Shown: in pieces, positions 44,190 through 52,196 of the stretch
Layout: the number at the start of each line of letters is the position of its first letter
Numbering within the stretch: the stretch's first letter is position 1
Assembly: GCA_963843275.1 (NCBI GenBank)
Contig: CAWJJM010000011.1
Location: 62,001-126,000 of the forward strand
Length of the DNA: 64,000 nucleotides
Source: CAWJJM01 sp963843275
Lineage (GTDB): Bacteria; Acidobacteriota; Thermoanaerobaculia; Multivoradales; JBCCEF01
Direction of reading: 5' to 3'
Made by a program: the position numbers and the translations under genes
Notes under the pieces: model-generated
What the model was told of the DNA's origin: nothing
The model's database searches: none
What the model saw: the letters and a program-made list of their open reading frames with translations, nothing else

Positions 44190-45227
44190 TCAGGACCCGG
44201 CGGCGACGACGTGCTGCCAGAGCCAGCCGAGCAGGACCTCGAAGTAGCCGGCGGCGAACGGGGCCCGGTCGGTGCCGTCGTGGCGACCCATCCGGATGCC
44301 GTGGCCGGCTCCGGGAAAGACCATCAGCGTCACGTCGCCGTTGCCGGCCCGGGCCAACCCCTCCCGCCACCGTTCCACGGCGATCGCGGTCGGTTCCTCC
44401 CGGTCGGCGTCCCCGAACAGGAGCAGCACCGGGCAGCGCACCTGCGCGATGTCCGGGAGCGGATCGTAGGTGGCGACCCAGGCCCAGTTGGCGCGGTTGC
44501 CCTCCGACGGCAGGATCCGGCCGAGGCGCTGGCCCAGGTCGTGGAGGGGAGCGGAGTCGGCCGCGGCCAGCTCGTCGAGGTGGCGCGCCAGCTCCGGCCT
44601 GCCCTCCCCCGTGGCGAGGTAGTGGAAGTAACGCTCGACGAGCGCCAGGCCGTCCGCCTTCTGGTCCGCGCTCCAGCGCGCCTCGTCCCAGGCGTTCAGG
44701 TAGGAGAGCTCCTCCTCCTCGCGAGGGCTGGCCCCTCCCCCGGAGACCACGATGAGGAAGCCGACGTCCGCCGAGCGCGCCGCCGCCCGAGGGGCGATCC
44801 ATCCGGCCTGGCTGATGCCCCAGAAGCCGATCCGCGTGGCGTCGATGGCCGACTGCGACTTCAGGAGCTCGACGGCGGCCAGGGCGTCGCCGGCGAGGTC
44901 GTCGAGCGACGCCCGGAGCCACGAGCCTCCGGAGTCGCCGGTGCCCCGCTTGTCGTAGAACAGGCCGGCCACCCCCAACCGCGCCATCCGCTCAGCGAGG
45001 GGGCGGAAGCCCTCCCGCGTCATCGGCCCGGAGCCGTGCAGGAAGACCACGGCCGGCACCTTCTCCGCCGCGGCCGGCAGGATCAACGTTCCGTGCAGCT
45101 CCACGTCGCCGTTGCGGAAGCTCACCTCCCGCTCCTGAAGCGGTCCCTGCGCCGCCAGCGCCGGGGTCCAGGCCAGCGCCAGCGACGCGACGGCGAGAGC
45201 GAGGCGCAGTCGGGCTCGTCGGGTCAT
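44190..45227 (-). CDS. Secreted alpha/beta hydrolase (acyl-CoA thioester hydrolase/dipeptidase-like)
   Basis: A 345-residue exported hydrolase. Signal peptide (about 1-26, AWTPALAAQG), then FLHGSGPMTREGF as the oxyanion region, FYDKRGTGDSGGSW, nucleophile Ser in WGISQAGW, acid in LLFGDADREE and His in PGAGHGIRMG. The group corresponds to periplasmic serine hydrolases of the YtmA/bile-acid acyltransferase-like clade. Substrate unknown. GAGGAG lies 6-7 bases before the ATG. Neighbours give no functional hint. Confidence 0.87.
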   Translation of the reverse strand: MTRRARLRLALAVASLALAWTPALAAQGPLQEREVSFRNGDVELHGTLILPAAAEKVPAVVFLHGSGPMTREGFRPLAERMARLGVAGLFYDKRGTGDSGGSWLRASLDDLAGDALAAVELLKSQSAIDATRIGFWGISQAGWIAPRAAARSADVGFLIVVSGGGASPREEEELSYLNAWDEARWSADQKADGLALVERYFHYLATGEGRPELARHLDELAAADSAPLHDLGQRLGRILPSEGNRANWAWVATYDPLPDIAQVRCPVLLLFGDADREEPTAIAVERWREGLARAGNGDVTLMVFPGAGHGIRMGRHDGTDRAPFAAGYFEVLLGWLWQHVVAAGS

Positions 45228-45375
45228 CGAGGTTCTCCTCCGGAGTCGGTGGACGATCCCGTCAGGTACGGAGGCAGGTCCGACAGGGTTTCCGTCCGGC
45301 GCCCCGCGGTGCGGCCGTCTCTCCTCCGGCGCCGGGGCGACGCAGCCGGCCGGCGAGCGAGCCGTCCGGCCCGGC

Positions 45376-46533
45376 TCAACCGGGCGGCGCGAACGCCCGG
45401 TCCTCCAGCCAGCCGACGCTCGCCGTGGCGACCGTGCAACGGAAGTCGTCGTCACCCTGGGTGATGCGGACGGCGAAGGGGAGGCGGACGTCGCCGACCG
45501 GGCGCCAGTCGGCGAAGCGGACGACGACCTCGGAGGGACCGCCGCCGCCGTGGTCGACCGGCCGGAACGCCACCGGGAGGCCCGACTCCCGGTCGAACTC
45601 GAAGCGGACCGCGGCACCGAAGGCGTCGCGGAGCTCGACGACGTCGACGGGCCGCCCGTCGACCTCCCCGGCGGCGAGCGCCGCGGGGGCGCGGTAGCGG
45701 GACTCGGGGGCGAGGACCAGCAGGTGGAACTCGTGCGCGGCGACGACGCTGGCGAGCGGCGGAGGCAGCGCCTCGCTCCTCTCGACGGACGGCCCTGCCT
45801 CGCCACCCGACGCCACCCAGGCGCCTCCGAGCTCGACGCCGGCGGCGAAGGTGGGCCGCGACGGAAAGCGCTGCACGAAAGCGACGCGACCGTCCCGCGC
45901 CGAGGCGACCTCGGTGCGGAACGGGCCGTGCGGGCCGACGCACTCCGCGGCCCAGCGGCTCATCGCGACCTCCGCCACGGCGGCCTCGCCGCCCATCGCC
46001 CGCCGGGCGCGGCGGAGGATCTCTTCGGCCCGGACGCGCGCCGCGAGCGGGACGGGATCGGGATCGGTCGCCGCGCCGTCGTCGGTCGAGGCCAGCGACG
46101 CCATGCGCCAGCCGTCCGCCGACCGCCGCCAGCGCTCCAGCCAGGCGTAGCGGCGGTGCACCTCGTCCCCTCCGGGGCCGGCGGGGACGAGCCGCAACCG
46201 CTTCTCGACCACCACCTCCGCCCAGCGACCGTCCGGCGACAGCGCGATCCGCGGCGGCCGCACGTCCTCCCACTCGAGGAAGCGGACGGCCGCGAAGTAG
46301 CGCTCGAACCGCTCCCGTACCGCCTCGAGCCCGGGCGACCGCACCCGACCGCCCGCGATCTCCCGGAAGTCGGGGGCGAGCTGGCCGACGAGCCGCGGCG
46401 CGTCGCCGAGGGCGTGGGCGGCGCGCTGCTCGTGGTGGAGGCGCAGGAGCACCTCGACGGCGGAATCGTCCGCCGCCGCCCCCCCTGCGAGGAGCAGCGC
46501 GGCGAGGATCGCGGCCACCGGCGCCGGGGACAT
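45376..46533 (-). CDS. Secreted protein with NTF2-like and beta-rich C-terminal domain
   Basis: A 385-residue exported protein: signal peptide (about 1-21, ending GGAAADD), an NTF2/SnoaL-like domain (VEVLLRLHHEQRAAHALGD to WRMASLAS), then a beta-rich domain of about 210 residues in which EEILRRARRAMGG precedes WAAECVGPHGPFRTEVASARDGR, as in proteins related to outer-membrane lipoprotein-sorting (LolA-like) folds. Function unknown. The start is the ATG at 46533, only 9 bases after the stop of a DinB gene remnant whose copied promoter may now drive it. Confidence 0.72.
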   Translation of the reverse strand: MSPAPVAAILAALLLAGGAAADDSAVEVLLRLHHEQRAAHALGDAPRLVGQLAPDFREIAGGRVRSPGLEAVRERFERYFAAVRFLEWEDVRPPRIALSPDGRWAEVVVEKRLRLVPAGPGGDEVHRRYAWLERWRRSADGWRMASLASTDDGAATDPDPVPLAARVRAEEILRRARRAMGGEAAVAEVAMSRWAAECVGPHGPFRTEVASARDGRVAFVQRFPSRPTFAAGVELGGAWVASGGEAGPSVERSEALPPPLASVVAAHEFHLLVLAPESRYRAPAALAAGEVDGRPVDVVELRDAFGAAVRFEFDRESGLPVAFRPVDHGGGGPSEVVVRFADWRPVGDVRLPFAVRITQGDDDFRCTVATASVGWLEDRAFAPPG

Positions 46534-46542
46534 CGTGTGGCC

Positions 46543-46686
46543 TCAGGGGTCCATCGGGGTGTCGGCGGACGGGCCGGGGCGCGCCGGCACCTTGCCGCCG
46601 ATGGCGCGCCGGTGGGCGGAGAGCTGGCGGCGGCGGTGGATGGCGCCGCGGAAGAGGATCCCGCGCTGGAGCTCCGTCGTGCTCAT
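46543..46686 (-). pseudogene. DinB-family remnant with a 348-base internal deletion
   Basis: A 47-codon open frame whose first 8 codons (MSTTELQR) and last 36 codons match the start and end of the DinB gene at 47570-48061; the join lies near GAAGAGGATCC. The tail GGKVPARPGPSADTP aligns with the intact GSKVPALYGPSADSP, and the DNA of both 3' ends is largely alike. The loss of 348 bases is a multiple of three, so the frame stayed open. Upstream, a promoter copy and GGGGAGGGG remain, so it could still be translated, but all DinB metal-binding His except the last are gone. Confidence 0.8.
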
Positions 46687-46732
46687 CGCCCCTCCCCGGG
46701 GGTCGTGCCGCTCGACGTGGAAAGGAGCCCGC

Positions 46733-46761
46733 AGTGTACGCGCCGCGGCCGCGGCGGACAA
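46733..46761 (-). promoter_or_regulatory. Duplicated DinB-type promoter, degenerate copy's upstream region
   Basis: Minus-strand TTGTCC (46756-46761), 17 bases, TACACT (46733-46738), the same hexamers and spacing as the intact DinB promoter at 48109-48137, with the CCCGC just downstream also shared. The spacer sequences differ in detail. This copy now precedes the remnant and, 9 bases after it, the secreted NTF2-like gene. Confidence 0.65.
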
Positions 46762-46913
46762 GCGCCGCGGTGCCGGCGCCCCCTCGAGGTCGGCGGAGGA
46801 CCGGGAGCGACCGCTCCGCGCCCTCGACCCCGAGCCGGGACGGGTGCCGCTTCACGGGCGGCACCGGTATCCATGCCGCCCCGGCGCCGGCCCGCGGCCG
46901 TGGCGGCGCCGCG

Positions 46914-47561
46914 TCAGGCGCGCTTGCGGAGGAACAGGTGCGTCGCCCGCTCCCCCTCCCTCCGCTCGACGCACTCATAGCCCAGGGCGCGGGCGTCGAG
47001 GCCCTCCCAGAGGAACTCGCCGCGGCCGAGCAGCACCGGGCGGAGGGCGAGGTGGAGGTCGTCGACGAGGCCGGCCGCGAGGTACTGGCGGACGGTGGCG
47101 ACGCCGCCCCCGAGGCGGACGTCGCGGTCGCCCGCGGCCGCCCGGGCCCGCTCGAGCGCGGCACCGATGCCCTCGGTGACGAAGTGGAACGCGGTGCCGC
47201 CGGCCATCTCGAGCGGAGGCCGCGGGTGGTGGGTGAGGACGAAGGTGGGGACGTGGTACGGCGGCTCGTCGCCCCACCAGCCCTTCCAGCTCTCGTCGGG
47301 CCAGGGGCCGCGGACCGGGCCGAACATGTTGCGGCCGAGGATCCAGGCGCCGAAGTTCTCGAAGCCGCCGCGGGCGACGGCGTCGTCGACGCCGGTCTCG
47401 CCGCCCTCCTGGCCCTGCATCGACCGCCAGACCCGGGTGGGGAAGAACCACTCCATCAGCTCCGGCCCGTCGACGCCGAGCGGGTGCTCGAGGCTCTGGT
47501 CGGGCCCGGCGGCGTAGCCGTCGAGGGAGAGGGCGAAGCTGTGGACGCGCAGTCTGGGCAT
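46914..47561 (-). CDS. Dihydrofolate reductase-family (RibD C-terminal-like) protein, paralogue A
   Basis: A 215-residue reductase fold protein (RibD C-terminal / DHFR superfamily). It opens with VHSFALSLDGYAAGPDQS and has ILGRNMFGP and the NADP-loop LGGGVATVRQYLAAGLVDDL. This group is not true folate reductase and has unproven substrates. A gene of equal length at 54808-55455 aligns without gaps over the whole chain, sharing for example GRNMFGP, PPYH, FVLTHH and GGVATVRQYL. It follows the DinB gene by 8 bases; GAGGATCGAC just before the ATG supports coupled translation. Confidence 0.87.
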   Translation of the reverse strand: MPRLRVHSFALSLDGYAAGPDQSLEHPLGVDGPELMEWFFPTRVWRSMQGQEGGETGVDDAVARGGFENFGAWILGRNMFGPVRGPWPDESWKGWWGDEPPYHVPTFVLTHHPRPPLEMAGGTAFHFVTEGIGAALERARAAAGDRDVRLGGGVATVRQYLAAGLVDDLHLALRPVLLGRGEFLWEGLDARALGYECVERREGERATHLFLRKRA

Positions 47562-47569
47562 GTCGATCC

Positions 47570-48061
47570 TCAGTGTGCGGCGACCGGGCTGTCGGCGGAC
47601 GGGCCGTAGAGCGCCGGCACCTTGCTGCCCATGGCGCGCAGGTGGGTGGAGAGCTGGCCGCGGTGGTGGATGGCGTCGAGGAAGAGGATCCAGGCGAGCT
47701 CCTGGCGCGGCGCCTCCATGACCAGGTGGTCGCCGACCCAGAACTTCGCCGGCTCCATCCAGCGGCCGGCGTCGGTGGCGTCGAGCTTGTCGAGCGCCGC
47801 CGCGAACGAGGCGTCGAGCTGGGCCCGGGCGTCGGCGAGCGAGGCGAAAGGCATCTGGTTGCGGTGGTGGATGACGCCGTCCTCGGCCAGCTCGGCGAGG
47901 TCGAACTGGTGGCCGATGATGTGCTCCATCAGCTCCCGCGCGCACCGCGACTTCGGGTCGGGCCGGTGCTCGAGCCCCGACTCCAGCACCGCGTCGAAGA
48001 CGCTCTCGAACCGCTCCTGTTCCCCTGCGAGCCTGTGCCGCAGGAACTCCGGTGTGCTCAT
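47570..48061 (-). CDS. DinB/YfiT-family protein, intact copy
   Basis: A 163-residue four-helix-bundle protein of the DinB family, where a metal is bound by three His (here in EHIIGHQF, VIHHRN and AIHHRGQLSTH). Family members are thiol-dependent hydrolases or transferases, often induced by damage, and bacillithiol or mycothiol transferases are known; this one is not placed. The ATG at 48061 has GGAGGGAGCGG just upstream. A duplicated, internally deleted copy lies at 46543-46686. Cotranscribed with the DHFR-like gene. Confidence 0.85.
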   Translation of the reverse strand: MSTPEFLRHRLAGEQERFESVFDAVLESGLEHRPDPKSRCARELMEHIIGHQFDLAELAEDGVIHHRNQMPFASLADARAQLDASFAAALDKLDATDAGRWMEPAKFWVGDHLVMEAPRQELAWILFLDAIHHRGQLSTHLRAMGSKVPALYGPSADSPVAAH

Positions 48062-48108
48062 CCGCTCCCTCCCTGGGGGTCGTGCCGCATCGATGGACGG
48101 AAACCCGC

Positions 48109-48137
48109 AGTGTACGCGCCCCGCCGGGGGCGGACAA
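48109..48137 (-). promoter_or_regulatory. DinB promoter, intact copy
   Basis: Minus-strand TTGTCC (48132-48137) and TACACT (48109-48114) separated by 17 bases, about 48 bases before the DinB ATG. Conservation of both hexamers and spacing in the duplicate at 46733-46761, despite drift around them, supports a functional sigma70 promoter. Confidence 0.68.
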
Positions 48138-48264
48138 GGGCGGGGCGCCGCCGCGGTCGGGCGCGGCGGCGGACCCGTCCGGATCGCGCCCCTCGGGCTC
48201 GCCGCGCGCTCCACGGCCGTGCGGTCCGTCGCGCGGAGCGGTCGGGCGCGACGGCCGGCCGGCC

Positions 48265-49698
48265 CTACCCCCCTCCCGGATCGACGTTCTGGTTGAGGCG
48301 GAAGAGGTTGTCCGGGTCGTAGCGGCGCTTGACCTCGACGAGGCGGTCCCAGGTGTCGCCGAAGGCGGCGCGGACGAAGCCGGGCTCGTCGCCCAGACCG
48401 GGGAAGTTGAGGTTCGTCTTGCCGGTGCTGAACGGCTCGACCGCGGCGAAGAGATCGCGCGCCCAGCGGATGTTGGCGTCGGCTTCCCGCGGGTCGGCCC
48501 AGTTGGCGAGGATCTCGAGCAGGAAGGCCGCGTCGCGCGCGCCGGCCGCGGTCGCCGCCGGGTCGACGCGGGCGAGGGCGCCACCGAGGCCCCACACCCC
48601 GACCATCGAGAGCGGCGACGGCCGGGACGCCGCCGCCGCGGCGATCGTCGACACCACCTCCTCGTCGAGGCGCGCGAGGTAGATCGACTTCCAGTAGTAC
48701 TGCAGCTCGCCGGCCGGGAAGAACGGGTCGAAGATCTGCTGCAGCGCGGAGTAGGGCAGCGTGGCGGAGAGATCGAGGATCGGCGTGCCGAGCTCGCGCA
48801 GCGGCTGCAGCCGGGCCTCCCCCTCCTCGGGCGGGCCGATCCAGGTGCCGCCGGCGACGACGGCGGCGCGGCCGTGGAGCTCCTCGGGGAACCCGGGAGC
48901 GGCGGGGATCGTCCACCACGTCGCCGAGACGTTGAGCTCGTCCGGCGCGTCGGCGAGGAGGCGGCGAACGCCGGCGAGCACCGACGCGGACTCCTCGAGC
49001 GGGTAGACCGGGCCGGCGAAGGCGACCATCGGCCCGACCGGGTGGAGGCGGAACTCGAACGAGGTGACGACGCCGAAGTTGCCGCCGCCGCCGCGCAGGG
49101 CCCAGAAGAGGTCGGGATGCTCGTCCGCGCTGGCCACGACGAGCTCGCCGTCGGCGGTGACGACGTCGGCCGACAGCAGGTTGTCGCAGGTCATGCCGTG
49201 GGTGCGCCGCAGCCAGCCCTGACCGCCGCCGAGGGTGAGGCCGGCGACGCCGGTGGTCGAGACGATGCCGCCGGGTGCCGCGAGGCCGAACACCTGGGTC
49301 TCGCGGTCGACGTCGGCCCAGGTGGCGCCGCCCCCGACGCGCGCCCGCCGCGCCTGCGGGTCGACCCGCACGCCGCGCAGCGGCGAGAGGTCGACCACCA
49401 CGCCGCCGTCGCAGGTTCCGAAGCCCGCCACGTTGTGCCCGCCGCCGCGCACCGCCAGCAGCAGCCCGTGCCGGTGCGCGAAGCCGACCGTCGCCGTCAC
49501 GTCGGCGACGCCGCGACAGCGCACGACGAGGGCCGGGCGGCGGTCGATCATGCCGTTCCACACCCGCCGCGCCCGCTCGTAGTCCGCGTCGCCGGGCACG
49601 ACCAGCGCCTCGCCCACGGCGCCGCGCAGGCCCTCGATCGCCGCGCTCTCCAGTCGGGTCTCTCCGCCGTCGAGCTTCCTCGCCACTGCCCCTGCCAT
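48265..49698 (-). CDS. FAD-linked oxidoreductase, berberine bridge enzyme type
   Basis: A 477-residue oxidase-like flavoprotein. The PCMH FAD domain shows LAVRGGGHNVAGFGTCDGG (His88 is the residue linked to the 8-alpha carbon of FAD) and GGIVSTTGVAGLTLGGGQGWL. The Cys of bicovalent relatives is replaced by Ser/Thr in that loop, so a single covalent link is expected. The C-terminal BBE motif NLFRLNQNVDPG is present. Substrate unknown. AAAGGAGG 6 bases before the ATG. It is divergent from a TetR gene 47 bases away whose operator overlaps its leader, so that regulator likely controls it. Confidence 0.9.
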   Translation of the reverse strand: MAGAVARKLDGGETRLESAAIEGLRGAVGEALVVPGDADYERARRVWNGMIDRRPALVVRCRGVADVTATVGFAHRHGLLLAVRGGGHNVAGFGTCDGGVVVDLSPLRGVRVDPQARRARVGGGATWADVDRETQVFGLAAPGGIVSTTGVAGLTLGGGQGWLRRTHGMTCDNLLSADVVTADGELVVASADEHPDLFWALRGGGGNFGVVTSFEFRLHPVGPMVAFAGPVYPLEESASVLAGVRRLLADAPDELNVSATWWTIPAAPGFPEELHGRAAVVAGGTWIGPPEEGEARLQPLRELGTPILDLSATLPYSALQQIFDPFFPAGELQYYWKSIYLARLDEEVVSTIAAAAASRPSPLSMVGVWGLGGALARVDPAATAAGARDAAFLLEILANWADPREADANIRWARDLFAAVEPFSTGKTNLNFPGLGDEPGFVRAAFGDTWDRLVEVKRRYDPDNLFRLNQNVDPGGG

Positions 49699-49726
49699 CG
49701 CCGCCTCCTTTCCCGTGGTGACGTTT

Positions 49727-49764
49727 ATGAGACTAAGGTATCATCATGGGCATGAGTGTCTCAT
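49727..49764. promoter_or_regulatory. Two overlapping-type palindromes, probable TetR operators
   Basis: Two palindromes share half-sites: ATGAGAC-TAAG-GTATCAT at 49727-49744 (one mismatch per arm pair) and ATGAG-TGT-CTCAT at 49752-49764, centred 22-23 bases apart. The outer ATGAGAC and GTCTCAT arms are also exact inverted repeats. They lie between the oxidoreductase leader and the TetR start codon (the second overlaps its first codons), as expected for an autoregulated divergent pair. Confidence 0.7.
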
Positions 49765-50474
49765 ATGCCACCACCGGCCGCCACCGGCAGAAGGCGCGGA
49801 CCCGCGTCGCCCTGGTGGCCGCGGCGCGCGACCTCCTCGCAGCGGGCAGGACGCCGACGGTCGAGCAGGCCGCCGCCGCCACCGGCATCTCCCGCGCCAC
49901 CGCCTACCGGTACTTCCCCAACCGCTGGGAGCTCCTCGCCGCCGCCCACCCCGAGGTCGAGAAGCGCTCGCTCCTCGGACCGGAGCCGCCGGCCGACCCC
50001 GAGGTGCGTCTCGACCGCATGGTCGTGGCGCTGGCGGAGATGTTCCTCGCCGCCGAGCCGGCCTACCGCGCGATGCTGCGCCTGGCCCTCGAGCCGGACC
50101 CCGCCGACCGCGGTGAGCTGCCGCTGCGCCAGGGGCTGCGCATCCCCTGGATCGAGGACGCCCTCGCCCCGCTCGAGGAACAGCTCGCCCCCGCTGAGCT
50201 GCGCCGCCTCGTCCACGCGCTCGCGGCCACCGTCGGCATCGAGGCGCTCGTCACCCTCACCGACCTCGTCGGCCTCCCCGCCGAGGACGCCGTCGAGGTC
50301 ATGCGCTGGTCGGCCCGCTCGCTGCTGCGCGCCGCGCTGGCCGAGGCGGAGGAGCGCCGCTGCACGCGGGCCCGAGGACCCGCCGGTCGTGCGACCCACG
50401 CGGGCCGCAACGGCCCCGGTCAGCGCCGGGCCGTCGCCACGGCGAGGGGAACCTGGAGCACCAGGGCGCCCTAG
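49746..50474 (+). CDS. TetR-family transcriptional regulator
   Basis: A 242-residue repressor-type protein. The DNA-binding HTH is clear: TRVALVAAARDLLAAG, then PTVEQAAAATGISRATAYRYFPNRWELL. The ligand domain is all helical (to about residue 198). After RAALAEAEERR a tail of about 40 residues rich in Arg, Gly and Pro follows, unusual for TetR. ATG at 49746 has AAGG 7 bases upstream; ATG at 49752 is an alternative. Divergent from the FAD oxidoreductase with palindromic operators between. Its stop TAG shares a CTAG with a stop on the other strand. Confidence 0.88.
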   Translation: MGMSVSYATTGRHRQKARTRVALVAAARDLLAAGRTPTVEQAAAATGISRATAYRYFPNRWELLAAAHPEVEKRSLLGPEPPADPEVRLDRMVVALAEMFLAAEPAYRAMLRLALEPDPADRGELPLRQGLRIPWIEDALAPLEEQLAPAELRRLVHALAATVGIEALVTLTDLVGLPAEDAVEVMRWSARSLLRAALAEAEERRCTRARGPAGRATHAGRNGPGQRRAVATARGTWSTRAP

Positions 50475-50886
50475 CCGTCCCCGGTCGGCGCCGCGACGTC
50501 ACGACCACCTCGACGTCCGGGCTCAGGCTGCGATGCACCAGGCAGTGCGACGCGGCCCGTTCGAGCCGGACGCGGAGCGGAGGAGCGACGGGGCTGGAGC
50601 TGTGGATCGTCACCGCGAGGCGGGCCAGCCGTTTCGGCCGGGCCGAGAGCGACTTCTCCACCACCAGCGTGAGCGCCGCGAGGGGCAGGCCGTGGCGCAC
50701 GGCGACCGTGTCGATGTTCGTCGCGATGCAGACGCCGAGGGCCGCCGCGAGGAGGTCGGTGGCGGAGAACGACGCGCCCTTCCCCCCGAGCTCCGGAGGC
50801 AGGTCGGTCGCGATCGAGGCGCCGGAGCCCGCGTGCACCACCCGGCACGCGCCGACGGAATCGTAGCGGATCCGGAGGGTCGACAC
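50299..50886 (-). CDS. OsmC-family protein, uncertain C-terminus
   Basis: The first about 130 residues are an OsmC/YhfA-like peroxiredoxin-type fold: FSATDLLAAALGVCIATNIDTVAVRHG carries the first catalytic Cys, and RAASHCLVHRSLSPDVEV the second. After VVVT the reading frame continues as 65 Arg/Pro-rich residues antisense to the TetR 3' end, which looks artificial. In another frame the chain would end at 50471, with its stop in the same CTAG as TetR. Either a base is missing near 50500 or the long tail is real. GTG start at 50886, AAGGGAT upstream. Confidence 0.75.
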   Translation of the reverse strand: MSTLRIRYDSVGACRVVHAGSGASIATDLPPELGGKGASFSATDLLAAALGVCIATNIDTVAVRHGLPLAALTLVVEKSLSARPKRLARLAVTIHSSSPVAPPLRVRLERAASHCLVHRSLSPDVEVVVTSRRRPGTARAPWCSRFPSPWRRPGADRGRCGPRGSHDRRVLGPACSGAPPPRPARRAAASGPTSA

Positions 50887-51101
50887 CGCTCATCCCTTGC
50901 GGCGGCGGGCCGCACGGCGCGGGGCGGCAGCCGGCGCCGACGTCCGCCGCCGACTCGGGTGGCGGCGCGGACCCGTCCGGTTCAGATCCACCTCCGGGCG
51001 CTCTCGAACCTCGCGAACCCTCCGCTCGTCCGCCGCCCCGTTTCGGGGGCGACCGTCGCACCCGCGACCGGGGCGGTGGGTCGACAGCCGGCGGTGCACG
51101 C

Positions 51102-51629
51102 TCAGGCCACCTCGTACTCGCTCTGCACCAGGCCGCTCGGGAACGTGCGGGTCTCGACGTGGCGCAGGCGGACGTCCCGCGGCAGGCTCCCGAAGAGCGG
51201 GATCCCCTCGCCGATCAGGACCGGGACGCGGGTGAGGACCAGCCGGTCGATCCGCCCGGCGCGCAGGAAACGCTGGACGGTGATCCCGCCGTCGACCCAG
51301 AGATGGCGGGCGCCGCGGCCCTCGAGGTCGGCGACGATCCGCTCCGGGTCGCCGCCCATCTGCTCGACGACGCCGCCCCGGGCCACCGCCGGCGACAGGT
51401 CGAGGGGCCGGCCACTGAGGACGACGACCCGCTTGCGGCCGTAGCCCCAGCCCGGAAAGCCCAGGACGGTCTCCCACGTGTTGCGGCCGAGGACGATCGT
51501 GTCCACGTCGGCGAAGAGCTCGTCGTACCCGTGGGGCTCCACGTCGCCCCCGGGCAGCCAGTCCAGGCCGCCGTCGCGGCGCGCGAGGAACCCGTCGACG
51601 CTGATGCCGACGAAGACCGACGCTCTCAT
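51102..51629 (-). CDS. Dihydrofolate reductase-family (RibD C-terminal-like) protein
   Basis: A 175-residue protein of the DHFR superfamily, a different branch from the 215-residue pair. FVGISVDGFLARRDGGLDWLP opens the fold, TIVLGRNTWETVLGFPGW and HLWVDGGITVQRFLRAGRID follow, the latter being the NADP-binding strand-helix. Relatives are annotated as YyaP-type dihydrofolate reductase-like proteins without a known substrate. GGAGG lies 5-6 bases before the ATG. The RidA gene upstream is 57 bases away on the same strand. Confidence 0.88.
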   Translation of the reverse strand: MRASVFVGISVDGFLARRDGGLDWLPGGDVEPHGYDELFADVDTIVLGRNTWETVLGFPGWGYGRKRVVVLSGRPLDLSPAVARGGVVEQMGGDPERIVADLEGRGARHLWVDGGITVQRFLRAGRIDRLVLTRVPVLIGEGIPLFGSLPRDVRLRHVETRTFPSGLVQSEYEVA

Positions 51630-51686
51630 CGTCCCTCCTCTCTCCCCCGCGCGGCCGGCGCGCCCGTCGCCCCGGCGGCGCCCGGC

Positions 51687-52079
51687 TCAGTCGTCCCGTT
51701 CCGCGACGCAGTCCGCCTCGATCTCGACCAGCCACTCCGGCCGGATGAAGGCGCTCACCTCGACGAAGGTGTTCGCCGGGCGGACCCCGGAGAAGACCTC
51801 GCCGTGCGCCCGGGCCGCCTCCTCCCAGCGCGAGATGTCGGTCAGCATCACCCGGGTGCGGAGGACGCTGTCGAGCCCCAGCCCGGCGTCGCGGATCGCC
51901 GCGGCGACGATCTCCAGGCACCGCTTCGTCTGCCCGTAGACGTCGCCCGGCGCCGCCACCCCGCCGTCGGCCGCGATCGGCGCGGTGCCGGAGATGGCCA
52001 CGATCGGCCCCACCCGCACCGCGCGGGAGAAGCCGATCCGCGGCTCGAACGGGGATCCGGAGGAGATCAGCCGGCGCAT
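51687..52079 (-). CDS. RidA family protein
   Basis: A 130-residue RidA/YjgF-type protein that hydrolyses reactive enamine or imine intermediates in most characterised members. GPIVAISGTAPIAADGGV, VLRTRVMLTD (the conserved Arg that binds the substrate carboxylate) and ANTFVEVSAFIRPEWLVEIEA are all in place. GAGGTG 5-6 bases before the ATG. Not near an amino acid pathway gene; probably general metabolite clean-up. Confidence 0.92.
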   Translation of the reverse strand: MRRLISSGSPFEPRIGFSRAVRVGPIVAISGTAPIAADGGVAAPGDVYGQTKRCLEIVAAAIRDAGLGLDSVLRTRVMLTDISRWEEAARAHGEVFSGVRPANTFVEVSAFIRPEWLVEIEADCVAERDD

Positions 52080-52196
52080 CGGGTCACCTCGCCCGACGGG
52101 TCACGGGGCCGCACCCGTCATCGGTCGGAAGCGCTCCCGCGCGCTCGAGCGCGTGGCGGTCGACATAGGAGAGCAGGAGCCGCCGGCCGCCATCGC

